A stretch of DNA of 64,000 nucleotides from Pseudonocardia broussonetiae. GTDB lineage: Bacteria; Actinomycetota; Actinomycetes; Mycobacteriales; Pseudonocardiaceae. Below are positions 19,090 to 27,516 of the stretch, piece after piece (positions within the stretch are counted from its first letter, which is position 1; every line of letters starts with the position of its first letter). The notes beneath the pieces were generated by a model. It made no database searches and was not told where the DNA came from. It saw only the letters and a list, made by a program, of their open reading frames with translations. The translations under genes and the position numbers were made by a program. The stretch spans positions 7,075,501-7,139,500 of the forward strand of contig NZ_CP053564.1 of the NCBI RefSeq assembly GCF_013155125.1, read 5' to 3'.

Positions 19090-19836
19090 TCAGTCGATCA
19101 GGTCCATCCCCGTGCCGGAGCGGCCGTAGCCGGGGGCCGCCGGGGCCGGCCCGCCGCCGTGGCCGCGCCAGAGCTGGCTGCGGCCCTGGCCGACGGTGCG
19201 CAGCGCCTTGCCCAGCGTGTCCTCGAACTCCGCGAGCTTGGCGTCGACGTAGCCGTCGCACTCCCGGCGCAGCCGGTCGGACTCGGCCTGCGCCGCGTCG
19301 ACGACCCGCGCGCCCTCGGCGTGCGCCGTGCGCACCACCTCGGTCTGCGACACCAGCCGCGCCTGCTCGGCGAGCCCGTCGGTGACGTACCGGTCGTAGG
19401 TGGCGCGCCCGGCGGCGTCGAGGCGCTCGGCCTCGGCGCGGGCGCGGTCGGTCAGCTCGGTGTACTGGCGGCGGCCCTCCCCCACGGCGCGCTCGGCCTC
19501 GTGCCGGGCCTGCGCGAGCGTCTGCTCGGCCTCGGCGCGGGCCTCCTCGACCAGCCGCGTCGCCTCCGCCTGCGCGTCGGCGAGCATCTGCTCGGCGTCG
19601 GCCTGCGCGCCGGAGCGGGCCTGCTCGGCCTCGCGCTCGGCGTCGCCGATGATGTCGTCGCGGCGGTCGAGCACGTCCTGGGCGTCGTCGAGCTCGCCGG
19701 GGAGCGCCTCCCGGACGTCGTCCAGCAGCTCGAGGACGTCCCCGCGGGGGACCACGCAGTTCGAGGTCATCGGGACGCCCCGAGCCTCCTCGACGACGGT
19801 GACCAGCGCGTCGAGCGATTCGAAGACCCGGTACAC
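19090..19836 (-). CDS. DivIVA-like coiled-coil protein (SepIVA-type)
   Basis: 248 residues, mostly a highly charged Ala/Glu/Arg coiled coil (about 45-215), following an N-terminal DivIVA-like segment MYRVFESLDALVTVVEEARG. It ends with a Gly/Pro-rich tail, MDLID. The gene neighbourhood (DUF177, rnc, mutM) and the N-terminus match the mycobacterial SepIVA (Rv2927c) family, which works in septation and polar growth. Orthology is inferred from synteny and composition. Confidence 0.85.
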   Translation of the reverse strand: MYRVFESLDALVTVVEEARGVPMTSNCVVPRGDVLELLDDVREALPGELDDAQDVLDRRDDIIGDAEREAEQARSGAQADAEQMLADAQAEATRLVEEARAEAEQTLAQARHEAERAVGEGRRQYTELTDRARAEAERLDAAGRATYDRYVTDGLAEQARLVSQTEVVRTAHAEGARVVDAAQAESDRLRRECDGYVDAKLAEFEDTLGKALRTVGQGRSQLWRGHGGGPAPAAPGYGRSGTGMDLID

Positions 19837-19912
19837 GCGGGCATCCTCTCATCGGGGCGCGCGTGGACCGATTATTCGGCCCGCACCCGCGTGTCAAGTT
19901 CCGTTCGGGTGA

Positions 19913-20395
19913 TCAGGCCCGCTCCGCGATGCGCTCCATCAGCCGAGCGTGTACCGCCTCCGGGAGCAGGTGGGCGACGTCTCCCCCGAACGTCGCCACC
20001 TCCTTGACCAGTGAGCTGGCGATGAAGCTGAACTCCGGCGCGGTGGGCATGAACAGCGTCTCGACGCCGGTCAGGCCGTGGTTCATCTGCGCCATCTGCA
20101 GCTCGTAGTCGAAGTCGGACACCGCCCGGATGCCCTTGACGATCGCGCGCACGTCGTGCTCGCGGCAGTAGTCGACGAGCAGCCCGTGGAAGGAGTCGAC
20201 GCGGACGTTCGGGTACTGCGCCGTCTGCTCGGTGAGCATGTCGATCCGCTCCTCGAGCGTGAACATGCCCTTCTTCGACTTGTTTACGAGCACCGCGACC
20301 ACCAGCTCGTCGAACAGCGGGGCGGTGCGCCCGATGATGTCGAGGTGGCCGTGCGTGACGGGATCGAACGAACCGGGGCAGACCGCGCGCCTCAT
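19913..20395 (-). CDS. coaD: Phosphopantetheine adenylyltransferase
   Basis: 160-residue PPAT, the penultimate step of coenzyme A synthesis (4'-phosphopantetheine + ATP to dephospho-CoA). The nucleotidyl-transfer motif is CPGSFDPVTHGHLDII at the N-terminus (T/HxGH), and FIASSLVKEVA is the second signature. Length is standard. In mycobacteria it is next to rsmD; here two plus-strand genes intervene. Confidence 0.97.
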   Translation of the reverse strand: MRRAVCPGSFDPVTHGHLDIIGRTAPLFDELVVAVLVNKSKKGMFTLEERIDMLTEQTAQYPNVRVDSFHGLLVDYCREHDVRAIVKGIRAVSDFDYELQMAQMNHGLTGVETLFMPTAPEFSFIASSLVKEVATFGGDVAHLLPEAVHARLMERIAERA

Positions 20396-20451
20396 GGGCG
20401 GTGACCCTACCCGTCGCGCACGCGGCCGCCGTCCGGAGTAGAACTCGACCC

Positions 20452-21207
20452 GTGCCCGTACTCGATCACGTCGTGCCGACCACCGACGGCGACTGCCCCG
20501 TGACCCTGCACCTGCCCGACGAGGGCCCCGGCCCGTGGCCCGCGGTGATCCTCTACCCGGACGCGGGCGGCACCCGCGCGACGATGCGGGCGATGGCCGA
20601 CCGCCTCGCCACCCTGGGCGACGGCTACGGCGTGCTGCTGCCCGACGTCTACTACCGGACGCCCGGCTGGGTCCCCTTCGACCTCGCCACCGTGTTCTCC
20701 GAGCCCGACGAGCGCGCCCGGCTGATGGGGATGGTCAAGGGCGTGACCGCGGCGATGTACCGCAGCGACCTCGACGCCTACCTCGACTTCCTCTCCACCG
20801 CCACCGAGGTCTCCGGCGACGCCGTCGGCACCACGGGCTACTGCATGGGCGGGCGCGCGTCGATGGTCGTCGCCTCGCACCGGCCGGACCGGATCGCCGC
20901 CACGGCGTCGTTCCACGGCGGCGGCCTCGCCTCCGCCGACGACCCGGACAGCCCGCACCTGCGCGCCGCCGACATCCGGTCGGCCGTCTACGTCGCCGGG
21001 GCCACCGACGACGGCTCCTTCGACGAGGCCGCGCGCGACCTGCTGGAGGCCGCGCTGACCGGGGCGGGCGTGACCCACACCATCGAGACCTACCCCGCCG
21101 CCCACGGCTTCGCGGTGCCCGACAACCCCACCTACGACGAGGCGGCGGCCGCGCGGCACTGGGCGGCGCTGGAGTCCCTCTACGCGGAGGCGCTGCCCCG
21201 CCCGTGA
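20452..21207 (+). CDS. Dienelactone hydrolase family protein
   Basis: 251-residue alpha/beta hydrolase of the DLH family. The nucleophile is a cysteine in GYCMGGRASM, the acid lies near AGATDDGSFDE and the histidine is in YPAAHGFAVPD, completing the Cys-Asp-His triad. The GTG at 20452 was chosen; an upstream in-frame GTG at 20401 overlaps coaD's 5' flank and gives an atypical basic leader. A TAGAAC(T) hexamer at 20439 could serve as a -10, making the mRNA nearly leaderless. The natural substrate is not predictable. Confidence 0.9.
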   Translation: MPVLDHVVPTTDGDCPVTLHLPDEGPGPWPAVILYPDAGGTRATMRAMADRLATLGDGYGVLLPDVYYRTPGWVPFDLATVFSEPDERARLMGMVKGVTAAMYRSDLDAYLDFLSTATEVSGDAVGTTGYCMGGRASMVVASHRPDRIAATASFHGGGLASADDPDSPHLRAADIRSAVYVAGATDDGSFDEAARDLLEAALTGAGVTHTIETYPAAHGFAVPDNPTYDEAAAARHWAALESLYAEALPRP

Positions 21208-21223
21208 GCACCGGCCGCAGCGG

Positions 21224-21344
21224 CACCCCGACTCGGTCGCCACGACACCCCGACTCGCGGGAACACCCCGACTCGCGGGAACACCCCGACTCGCGGAGGC
21301 ACTTCCCGCGAGTCGGGGTCTCGTGGCGCGCGTGTCGGGGTCGG
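21224..21344. repeat. Dispersed repeat, family C (copy 2), with 24-bp inverted arms
   Basis: CACCCCGACTCGCGG recurs as direct repeats. The 24-nt arms at 21238-21261 and 21305-21328 are complementary with one mismatch (CGCCACGACACCCCGACTCG...). The right part closely matches the minus-strand sequence at 17756-17816. It fills the gap before the TauE gene, and two in-frame GTG codons (21323, 21332) lie in it. Confidence 0.75.
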
Positions 21345-21355
21345 ACGGGGCCGGC

Positions 21356-22099
21356 GTGACGGGTCTGCTCCTGGTCCTCGCCGGGGTGGCGGCCGGGCTG
21401 TCCGGGTCGATCGCGGGGCTCGCGTCCCTGTTCTCCTACCCGGCGCTGCTGGCCGTGGGCCTGCCGGCGACCACGGCGAACGTCACCAACACCGTTGCGC
21501 TGGCGTTCTCGACGGTCGGGCAGGTGGCCGGGTCGCGCCCCGAGCTGTCGGGCCAGTGGCCGGTCCTGCGCCGGCTGGCCCCGCTGACGCTGCTCGGCGG
21601 GGCGACCGGGGCCGGCCTGCTGCTCGTGACGCCGTCGGAGGCGTTCGAGCGGATCGTGCCGTTCCTCGTCGGCGGGGCGGCGCTGGTGCTGCTGTTCCAG
21701 CCGCGGATCCGGGCCGTCGCCGCGCGCCGGGGCTCCCCCGACGCCGGTCCCGCGGTGCTCGGCGGGATCTTCGCCGTGGCCGTCTACGGCGGCTACTTCG
21801 GCGCGGCGGCCGGGGTGCTGATGCTGGCGCTGGTGCTGATCGGGCTGCCGGTGGGCCTGGCGCGGGGCAACGCCCTCAAGGCCGTGCTGCTCGGGCTGGC
21901 CAACGCCGTCGCGGCCGTCGGGTTCGCGGTGCTGGGCACCGTCGAGTGGTGGGCGGTGCCACCGCTCGCGATCGGGGTGGCGATCGGCGGCTGGTGCGGG
22001 CCCTGGGTGGTGCGCCGGCTGCCGGCCGGGCCGCTGCGCGTCGGGATCGCCCTGGCCGGGCTGGGCCTCGCGGTGTGGCTGGCCGTGCAGGCCTACTGA
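21356..22099 (+). CDS. TauE/SafE-family permease
   Basis: About 247 residues with 7-8 membrane helices and the family's internal duplication, visible in GSIAGLASLFSYPALLAVGL and GGYFGAAAGVLMLALVLIG (the conserved G-G-G/P-AxL patterns). The family exports or imports small anions such as sulphite or sulphonates; the substrate here is unknown. I placed the start at the GTG 21356, because upstream in-frame GTGs (21323, 21332) fall within repeat DNA. The 3' end overlaps rsmD by 7 bp. Confidence 0.85.
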   Translation: MTGLLLVLAGVAAGLSGSIAGLASLFSYPALLAVGLPATTANVTNTVALAFSTVGQVAGSRPELSGQWPVLRRLAPLTLLGGATGAGLLLVTPSEAFERIVPFLVGGAALVLLFQPRIRAVAARRGSPDAGPAVLGGIFAVAVYGGYFGAAAGVLMLALVLIGLPVGLARGNALKAVLLGLANAVAAVGFAVLGTVEWWAVPPLAIGVAIGGWCGPWVVRRLPAGPLRVGIALAGLGLAVWLAVQAY

Positions 22100-22659
22100 C
22101 ACGCCCCGGTGAACAGCACCGTCTCCCCGTAGCGCCGCTGCCGGACCGCGACCAGCGGCGACGGCCACGCGAACGACCCGCCGTCACGCCCCCGCCCGGC
22201 CCGCCGCTCAACGACCACCACCGCGTCCGGGGCGAGCCAGCCGTGCGCGGCCGCGTCGGCGAGCCAGCCGGCGACCTCGGCGTCGGGGACGTCGTAGGGC
22301 GGGTCGACGAGCACCAGGTCGTAGGGGCGCGGGGCGTCCGAGCCCAGCACGGTGCCCGCCGGGGCCGCGCGCACCTCGGCGCCGGGCAGGCCCAGGTCGG
22401 CGACGTTGCGCCGCAGCACCGCGGCCGCGCGCCGGTCGGACTCCACCAGCAGCGCGTGCGCCGCGCCCCGCGACAGCGCCTCGAGCCCCAGCGCCCCCGA
22501 CCCCGCGCACAGGTCGAGCACGGCGGCGCCGTCGAGCCCGGGGTCGTGGGTCAGCGAGCTGAACAGGGCCTCGCGCACCCGGTCGGACGTGGGCCGGGTG
22601 CCCGACGGGGGCACGGCCAGGCGCCGCCCGCCGGCGACCCCGGCGACGATCCTCGTCAT
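22093..22659 (-). CDS. rsmD: 16S rRNA (guanine966-N2)-methyltransferase
   Basis: 188 residues. The N-terminus MTRIVAGVAGGRRLAVPP and TRPTSDRVREALFSSL are the RsmD signatures. The SAM-binding motif is LDLCAGSGALGLEALSRG and the catalytic motif is DPPY in LVLVDPPYD. The ATG at 22659 was selected over a longer frame that would start within the palindrome at 22675-22714. Downstream of pyc in the same orientation. Confidence 0.95.
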   Translation of the reverse strand: MTRIVAGVAGGRRLAVPPSGTRPTSDRVREALFSSLTHDPGLDGAAVLDLCAGSGALGLEALSRGAAHALLVESDRRAAAVLRRNVADLGLPGAEVRAAPAGTVLGSDAPRPYDLVLVDPPYDVPDAEVAGWLADAAAHGWLAPDAVVVVERRAGRGRDGGSFAWPSPLVAVRQRRYGETVLFTGACQ

Positions 22660-22674
22660 GCGGCTTCGCCGCCC

Positions 22675-22714
22675 GTGAGCGGCGATCGTGGCCAGGGCCA
22701 CGATCGCCGCTCAC
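22675..22714. repeat. Perfect 19-bp inverted repeat between pyc and rsmD
   Basis: GTGAGCGGCGATCGTGGCC (22675-22693) and its exact complement (22696-22714) with a 2-nt spacer. It lies in the 61-bp gap after pyc and before the rsmD start. There is no U-tract. Could be a terminator-like hairpin or another dispersed palindrome; no second copy is seen in the window. Confidence 0.85.
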
Positions 22715-22720
22715 GAGGGG

Positions 22721-25700
22721 TCACTCCAGCTCCAGCAGGAGGTCGCCGCCCTCCACCTGCTGGACCCGGCCGATCGCGAGCCGGCCCACCCGGCCGCCCT
22801 GCTGCGCGGTGATCGAGGCCTCCATCTTCATAGCTTCGATGGTGGCGACGGTCTGGCCGGACTCGACCGCGTCGCCCTCCTCGACCTGCAGCGTGACGAC
22901 GCCGGCGAACGGCGCGGCCACGTGGTGCGGGTTGCCCCGGTCGGCCCGCTCGGCCGCCTTGACGTCGGTCGAGACCGACTCGTCACGCACCTGCATCGGG
23001 CGCATCTGCCCGTTGAGGGTGGCCAGGACGTTGCGGTAGCCGCGCTCGTCGGCCTCGGAGATCGCCTCCAGCTCGATGAGCAGAGTGACGCCCTGCTCGA
23101 GCTCGACGGTGTGCTCGGTCTCGGGCTCCAGGCCGTAGAGGAAGTCCTTGGTCGAGAGCACCGACGTGTCGCCGTAGGCCTCCTGGTGGGCCTCGTACTC
23201 CTTCGTCGGAGCCGGGAAGAGCAGGCGGTTGAGCGTGGCGCGGCGGTCCTCGCGCAGCCCGCGGCGGTCGTCGATCGTCAGCTCGACGGCGTTCTTCTCC
23301 GGCGAGCGCCCCTCCAGCGCGCGGGTGCGGAACGGCTCGGGCCAGCCGCCGGGCGGGTCGCCCAGCTCGCCGCGCAGGAACCCGATCACCGAGTCGGGGA
23401 CGTCGAACTTGCCGGGCTCGGCCTCGAAGTCGGCCGCCTCCACCCCGGCGCCGACGAGGTGCAGGGCGAGGTCGCCGACGACCTTCGACGACGGCGTGAC
23501 CTTCACCAGCCGCCCCAGCATCCGGTCGGCGGCGGCGTAGAGGTCCTCGATCAGCTCGAACCGGTCGCCCAGCCCCAGCGCGATCGCCTGCTGGCGCAGG
23601 TTGGACAGCTGCCCGCCGGGGATCTCGTGGTGGTAGACGCGCCCGGTCGGCGACGCCAGCCCCGACTCGAACGGCGCGTAGACCTTGCGCACGGCCTCCC
23701 AGTACGGCTCCAGGTCGCCGACCGCGGTGAGCGAGAGCCCGGTGGCGCGCTCGGTGTGGTCGGTGGCCGCCACCAGCGCCGACAGCGACGGCTGGCTGGT
23801 CGTACCGGCCATGCTCGCCACCGCCGCGTCGACGGCGTCGACCCCGGCGTCGATCGCCGCGACCAGCGTGGCCAGCTGGCCGCCCGCCGTGTCGTGGGTG
23901 TGCAGGTGCACCGGCAGGTCGAAGCGCTCGCGCAGGGCCGTGACCAGTGCCTTCGCCGCGGGCGGGCGCAGCAGGCCGGCCATGTCCTTGATCGCGAGGA
24001 CGTGCGCGCCCGCGTCGACGATCTGCTCGGCCAGGCGCAGGTAGTAGTCGAGGGTGTAGAGCCGCTCGGACGGGTCGGACAGGTCGCCGGTGTAGCAGAG
24101 CGCGACCTCCGCGACGGACGTGCCGGTGGCCCGCACGGCGTCGATGGCCGGGCGCATCTGCTGGACGTCGTTGAGGGCGTCGAAGATCCGGAAGACGTCC
24201 ATCCCCGACGCCGCCGCCTCCTCGACGAACGCGTCGGTCACCTCCGTCGGGTACGGCGTGTAGCCGACGGTGTTGCGCCCGCGCAGCAGCATCTGCGTGC
24301 AGATGTTCGGGACGGTCTCGCTCAGCGCGGCGAGGCGGTCCCACGGGTCCTCGTTGAGGAACCGCAGCGCCACGTCGTACGTCGCGCCGCCCCAGCACTC
24401 CAGGCTCAGCAGCTGCGGGGCGGTGCGCGCCACGTACGGGGCGACGGCGAGCAGGTCGCGGCTGCGGACGCGGGTGGCCAGCAGCGACTGGTGGGCGTCG
24501 CGGAACGTCGTGTCGGTGACGGCCACGGCCGTCTGCTCGCGCAGCCGCCGCGCGAACCCCTCGGGCCCGAGCTCGCGCAGCAGCTGGCGCGAGCCGTCCG
24601 GGGCGGGCGCGGCGAGGTCGCAGACCGGCAGCTTGTCGACGGGCTCGACGACCTGCGGGCGCTCCCCGTTGGGCCGGTTCACCGTGACATCGGCGAGGTA
24701 GGTCAGGATCCGCGTGCCGCGGTCGGCGGGCTGGCGCGCGCGCAGCAGCTGCGGGCGCTCCTCGATGAAGCTCGTGGTGACCCGGCCCTGCTGGAAGTCG
24801 GGGTCGGCGAGCACCGCGGCGATGAACGGCAGGTTCGTCGACACGCCGCGGATGCGGAACTCCGCGATCGCCCGGCGCGCGCGCCGCACCGCGTTGGGGA
24901 AGTCGTGGCCGTTGCACGTGAGCTTGACCAGCATCGAGTCGAAGTGCGCGCTGACCTCGGCGCCGGTGTGGGTCGTGCCGCCGTCGAGGCGGACGCCGGG
25001 CCCGCCCGGGGAGCGGTAGTTGCTGATCGTCCCGGTGTCGGGGCGGAAGCCGTTGGACGGGTCCTCGGTGGTCACGCGGCACTGCAGCGCGGCGCCTGTG
25101 CACGTCACCTGGTCCTGGGTGAGCCGCAGCTCGGGCAGCGTCTTGCCGGACGCGATGCGCAGCTGCGCGATGACCAGGTCACGGTCGGTGACCTGCTCGG
25201 TCACGGTGTGCTCGACCTGGATGCGCGGGTTCATCTCGATGAAGACGTGCTCGCCGCGCTCGTCGAGCAGGAACTCCACGGTGCCCGCGTTGACGTAGCC
25301 GATGTGCCGGGCGAACTTCACGGCGTCGTCGCAGATCCGCTCCCGGATCGCCGGGTCGAGGTTGGGCGCGGGCGCGATCTCGATGACCTTCTGGTGGCGC
25401 CGCTGCACCGAGCAGTCGCGCTCGTAGAGGTGCACGACGTTGCCTTCGGCGTCGGCCAGGATCTGCACCTCGATGTGACGGGGGTTCACGACCGCCTGCT
25501 CGACGAACACCGTGGCGTCGCCGAAGGCCGACTCGGCCTCGCGCATCGCGGCCTCGATGGCCTCGCGGAGGTCGCCCGGCTCCTGCACGCGCCGCATGCC
25601 GCGCCCGCCGCCGCCCGCCACCGCCTTGACGAAGATCGGGAAGCCGATCTCGTCGGCCGCGGCCACCAGGGCGTCGACGTCGGTGCCCGGCTCCGACGAG

Positions 25701-26098
25701 CTCAGCACGTTGACGCCGGCCTCGCGGGCCGCGGCGATCGCACGCGACTTGTTGCCCGTCAGGTGCAGCACCGAGGACGGCGGCCCGACGAACGTGATCC
25801 CGGCGTCGGCGCAGGCCTGCGCGAGGTCGGGGTTCTCCGACATGAACCCGTAGCCGGGGTAGATCGCGTCGGCGCCCGCCCGGCGCGCGGCCTTGATCAC
25901 CTCGTCGACCGAGAGGTAGGCGCGCACCGGGTGCCCGGGCTCGCCGATCTGGTAGGACTCGTCGGCCTTGGCCCGGTGCAGGGAGTTGCGGTCCTCGTAC
26001 GGGAAGACCGCGACGGTCGACACCCCGAGCTCGTAGGCGGCCCGGAACGCCCGGATCGCGATCTCTCCCCGGTTGGCGACCAGAACCTTGCGGAACAC
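22721..26098 (-). CDS. pyc: Pyruvate carboxylase
   Basis: 1125-residue biotin enzyme forming oxaloacetate from pyruvate and bicarbonate. The biotin carboxylase domain is at about 1-450 (FRKVLVANRGEIAIRAFRAA start; GGGGRGMR ATP-grasp loop). The carboxyltransferase domain is at about 535-800 (TFRDAHQSLLATRVRS; metal site HLHTHDT). The C-terminal biotinyl domain has AMKM with Lys1091. Length matches mycobacterial Pca. The GTG at 26098 has a GAGAGGGG ribosome site and places the conserved N-terminus directly after the start. Confidence 0.97.
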   Translation of the reverse strand: MFRKVLVANRGEIAIRAFRAAYELGVSTVAVFPYEDRNSLHRAKADESYQIGEPGHPVRAYLSVDEVIKAARRAGADAIYPGYGFMSENPDLAQACADAGITFVGPPSSVLHLTGNKSRAIAAAREAGVNVLSSSEPGTDVDALVAAADEIGFPIFVKAVAGGGGRGMRRVQEPGDLREAIEAAMREAESAFGDATVFVEQAVVNPRHIEVQILADAEGNVVHLYERDCSVQRRHQKVIEIAPAPNLDPAIRERICDDAVKFARHIGYVNAGTVEFLLDERGEHVFIEMNPRIQVEHTVTEQVTDRDLVIAQLRIASGKTLPELRLTQDQVTCTGAALQCRVTTEDPSNGFRPDTGTISNYRSPGGPGVRLDGGTTHTGAEVSAHFDSMLVKLTCNGHDFPNAVRRARRAIAEFRIRGVSTNLPFIAAVLADPDFQQGRVTTSFIEERPQLLRARQPADRGTRILTYLADVTVNRPNGERPQVVEPVDKLPVCDLAAPAPDGSRQLLRELGPEGFARRLREQTAVAVTDTTFRDAHQSLLATRVRSRDLLAVAPYVARTAPQLLSLECWGGATYDVALRFLNEDPWDRLAALSETVPNICTQMLLRGRNTVGYTPYPTEVTDAFVEEAAASGMDVFRIFDALNDVQQMRPAIDAVRATGTSVAEVALCYTGDLSDPSERLYTLDYYLRLAEQIVDAGAHVLAIKDMAGLLRPPAAKALVTALRERFDLPVHLHTHDTAGGQLATLVAAIDAGVDAVDAAVASMAGTTSQPSLSALVAATDHTERATGLSLTAVGDLEPYWEAVRKVYAPFESGLASPTGRVYHHEIPGGQLSNLRQQAIALGLGDRFELIEDLYAAADRMLGRLVKVTPSSKVVGDLALHLVGAGVEAADFEAEPGKFDVPDSVIGFLRGELGDPPGGWPEPFRTRALEGRSPEKNAVELTIDDRRGLREDRRATLNRLLFPAPTKEYEAHQEAYGDTSVLSTKDFLYGLEPETEHTVELEQGVTLLIELEAISEADERGYRNVLATLNGQMRPMQVRDESVSTDVKAAERADRGNPHHVAAPFAGVVTLQVEEGDAVESGQTVATIEAMKMEASITAQQGGRVGRLAIGRVQQVEGGDLLLELE

Positions 26099-26197
26099 GG
26101 GCGACCCCTCTCGTTCTTGATCCGGCGCGCGAACCGTACCCGGGCGCACCCGATCGGACCCGTGCGAATCTCACGTTGGTTCGGGTACCAAGGAGTC

Positions 26198-27031
26198 GTG
26201 GGACACAGCCGGCACACCACCGTCCACGACGCCCGCGCGTTCGCCGACGGTCGTCGGCAGCGCCGGGCCGCCGAGATCCGTCGCGCCCGCAGGGGCCGGC
26301 CACGGCCCGTGCCGCGCCGGGTCCTGCCCTGGCTGCTGCTCCTGCCCCTGTTCGTCTCCGGGGTGCTGGCGCTGGTCTCCTTCGTGCTCGCCACGGCGGT
26401 CGCCCTCGGGCTGACGGTCGCGGCCGCCACACCGTTCCTGGTCGCCGGCGGCGTCGCCTTCCACGTGGTGCGGCGCCGGATCCGCGCCCGCTCGGCCGGC
26501 ACGGCGCCGCTGCCCGGGCGCCCGGCGGCGCCGAAGCGGCCCGACGTCGTGTGGCGCTTGTCGCTCGACCGGTTCCACGCACTGGCCGCCGCCTACGCCG
26601 CCCACGAGTGCGACCCGATGAACGTGCTGCGCCTGCCGGCGCTCTCCGACGTCACGGTGCCCAGCACCGGGCGGTTCGTCGACGCGTTCGCCCACGCGCA
26701 GGCCCTGGAGTCCGACGCCTACCCCGGTGACGCCCACGCCGCGCAGTTCGTCGCCGCCGTCGACGCCGCCGAGCGCGCCTGGCGCGCGGCCCGCGAGGCC
26801 GCGGAGCGGATCCGGCTCGCGGGGCTCTCGCCCGCCGAGCGGTCCACGGTCGAGCGGGTGATCAAGCTGCTCACCACCGCCCGCGACTCCGACCACGAGC
26901 CGGAGCGCCTCAGCGCCTACGCCCGGGCCCGCAGCGAGCTCGACAAGCTCGACGCCGCGGGCACCGTCCACCTCCCCCGCACCGCCCGCGCGGCGCTCGA
27001 CGCGGCCGCCCGGGGCGCCCTGCCCGCCTGA
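26198..27031 (+). CDS. Membrane protein of unknown function
   Basis: 277 residues, not recognised. A basic N-terminus (RRQRRAAEIRRARRGRPRP) precedes two adjacent membrane helices at about 48-95, followed by a ~180-residue soluble, largely helical C-terminal domain with several Glu/Arg/Ala stretches. An AAGGAG ribosome site 2 bp before the GTG supports the start. It is divergent from pyc (99-bp shared promoter gap). Confidence 0.75.
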   Translation: MGHSRHTTVHDARAFADGRRQRRAAEIRRARRGRPRPVPRRVLPWLLLLPLFVSGVLALVSFVLATAVALGLTVAAATPFLVAGGVAFHVVRRRIRARSAGTAPLPGRPAAPKRPDVVWRLSLDRFHALAAAYAAHECDPMNVLRLPALSDVTVPSTGRFVDAFAHAQALESDAYPGDAHAAQFVAAVDAAERAWRAAREAAERIRLAGLSPAERSTVERVIKLLTTARDSDHEPERLSAYARARSELDKLDAAGTVHLPRTARAALDAAARGALPA

Positions 27032-27153
27032 TCCGCCCGGTCCGACCCCGAACCACGGGGTTGAACCCCCCGAATACCGGTCACCCTGCGAGGGAGTGCC
27101 CGTCGCACGCCCGCACGTCGCACCCCGTACGCCCGCTGGACCGGAGGACCGCC

Positions 27154-27507
27154 ATGCCCCTGTCGCCGCACGAGCAGAGGGCGCTCGCCGCCATCGAGGA
27201 CGCCCTGAACGCGCAGGACCCCTCGCTCGCCGCCCGCTTCCAGGGCGCCCGCGTCCGCCCCCGCCGCACCGGCCCGTCCTGGACGCGGTGGCTCCCCGTC
27301 TCCGTCGTCGACCTCGCGCTGCTGGTGCTCGGCCTCGCGGTCCTCGCGATCGTGCACACCGTCGTGCCGCAGGCGCACCCGCTGCTCACTGCCGGCCTGA
27401 CGCTGGGCCTCGCGGGGGGCTGGGTGGTGCTGGTGGCGCGCCGCACCCGGCGGCCCGAGCCGGCCGCCCCGACGCCCACGGGCGGATCGGCGAACCTGCG
27501 GATCTGA
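27154..27507 (+). CDS. DUF3040 small membrane protein
   Basis: 117 residues. The N-terminal LSPHEQRALAAIEDAL is the DUF3040 signature of actinobacterial membrane proteins. Two membrane helices follow (about 48-92), then a short Pro/Thr tail. The ATG at 27154 has a GGAGG site 6 bp upstream. It converges on recG with a 9-bp gap. The function is unknown. Confidence 0.88.
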   Translation: MPLSPHEQRALAAIEDALNAQDPSLAARFQGARVRPRRTGPSWTRWLPVSVVDLALLVLGLAVLAIVHTVVPQAHPLLTAGLTLGLAGGWVVLVARRTRRPEPAAPTPTGGSANLRI

Positions 27508-27516
27508 GGCGGGCCC

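Noticed and set aside
22688..27031. Very long plus-strand open frame antisense to pyc
   Set aside because: Third-position GC bias keeps the opposite strand open. Its translation is low-complexity Arg/Gly/Ala/Asp-rich, while the minus strand encodes clear pyruvate carboxylase. Only the part from 26198 is kept as a gene.
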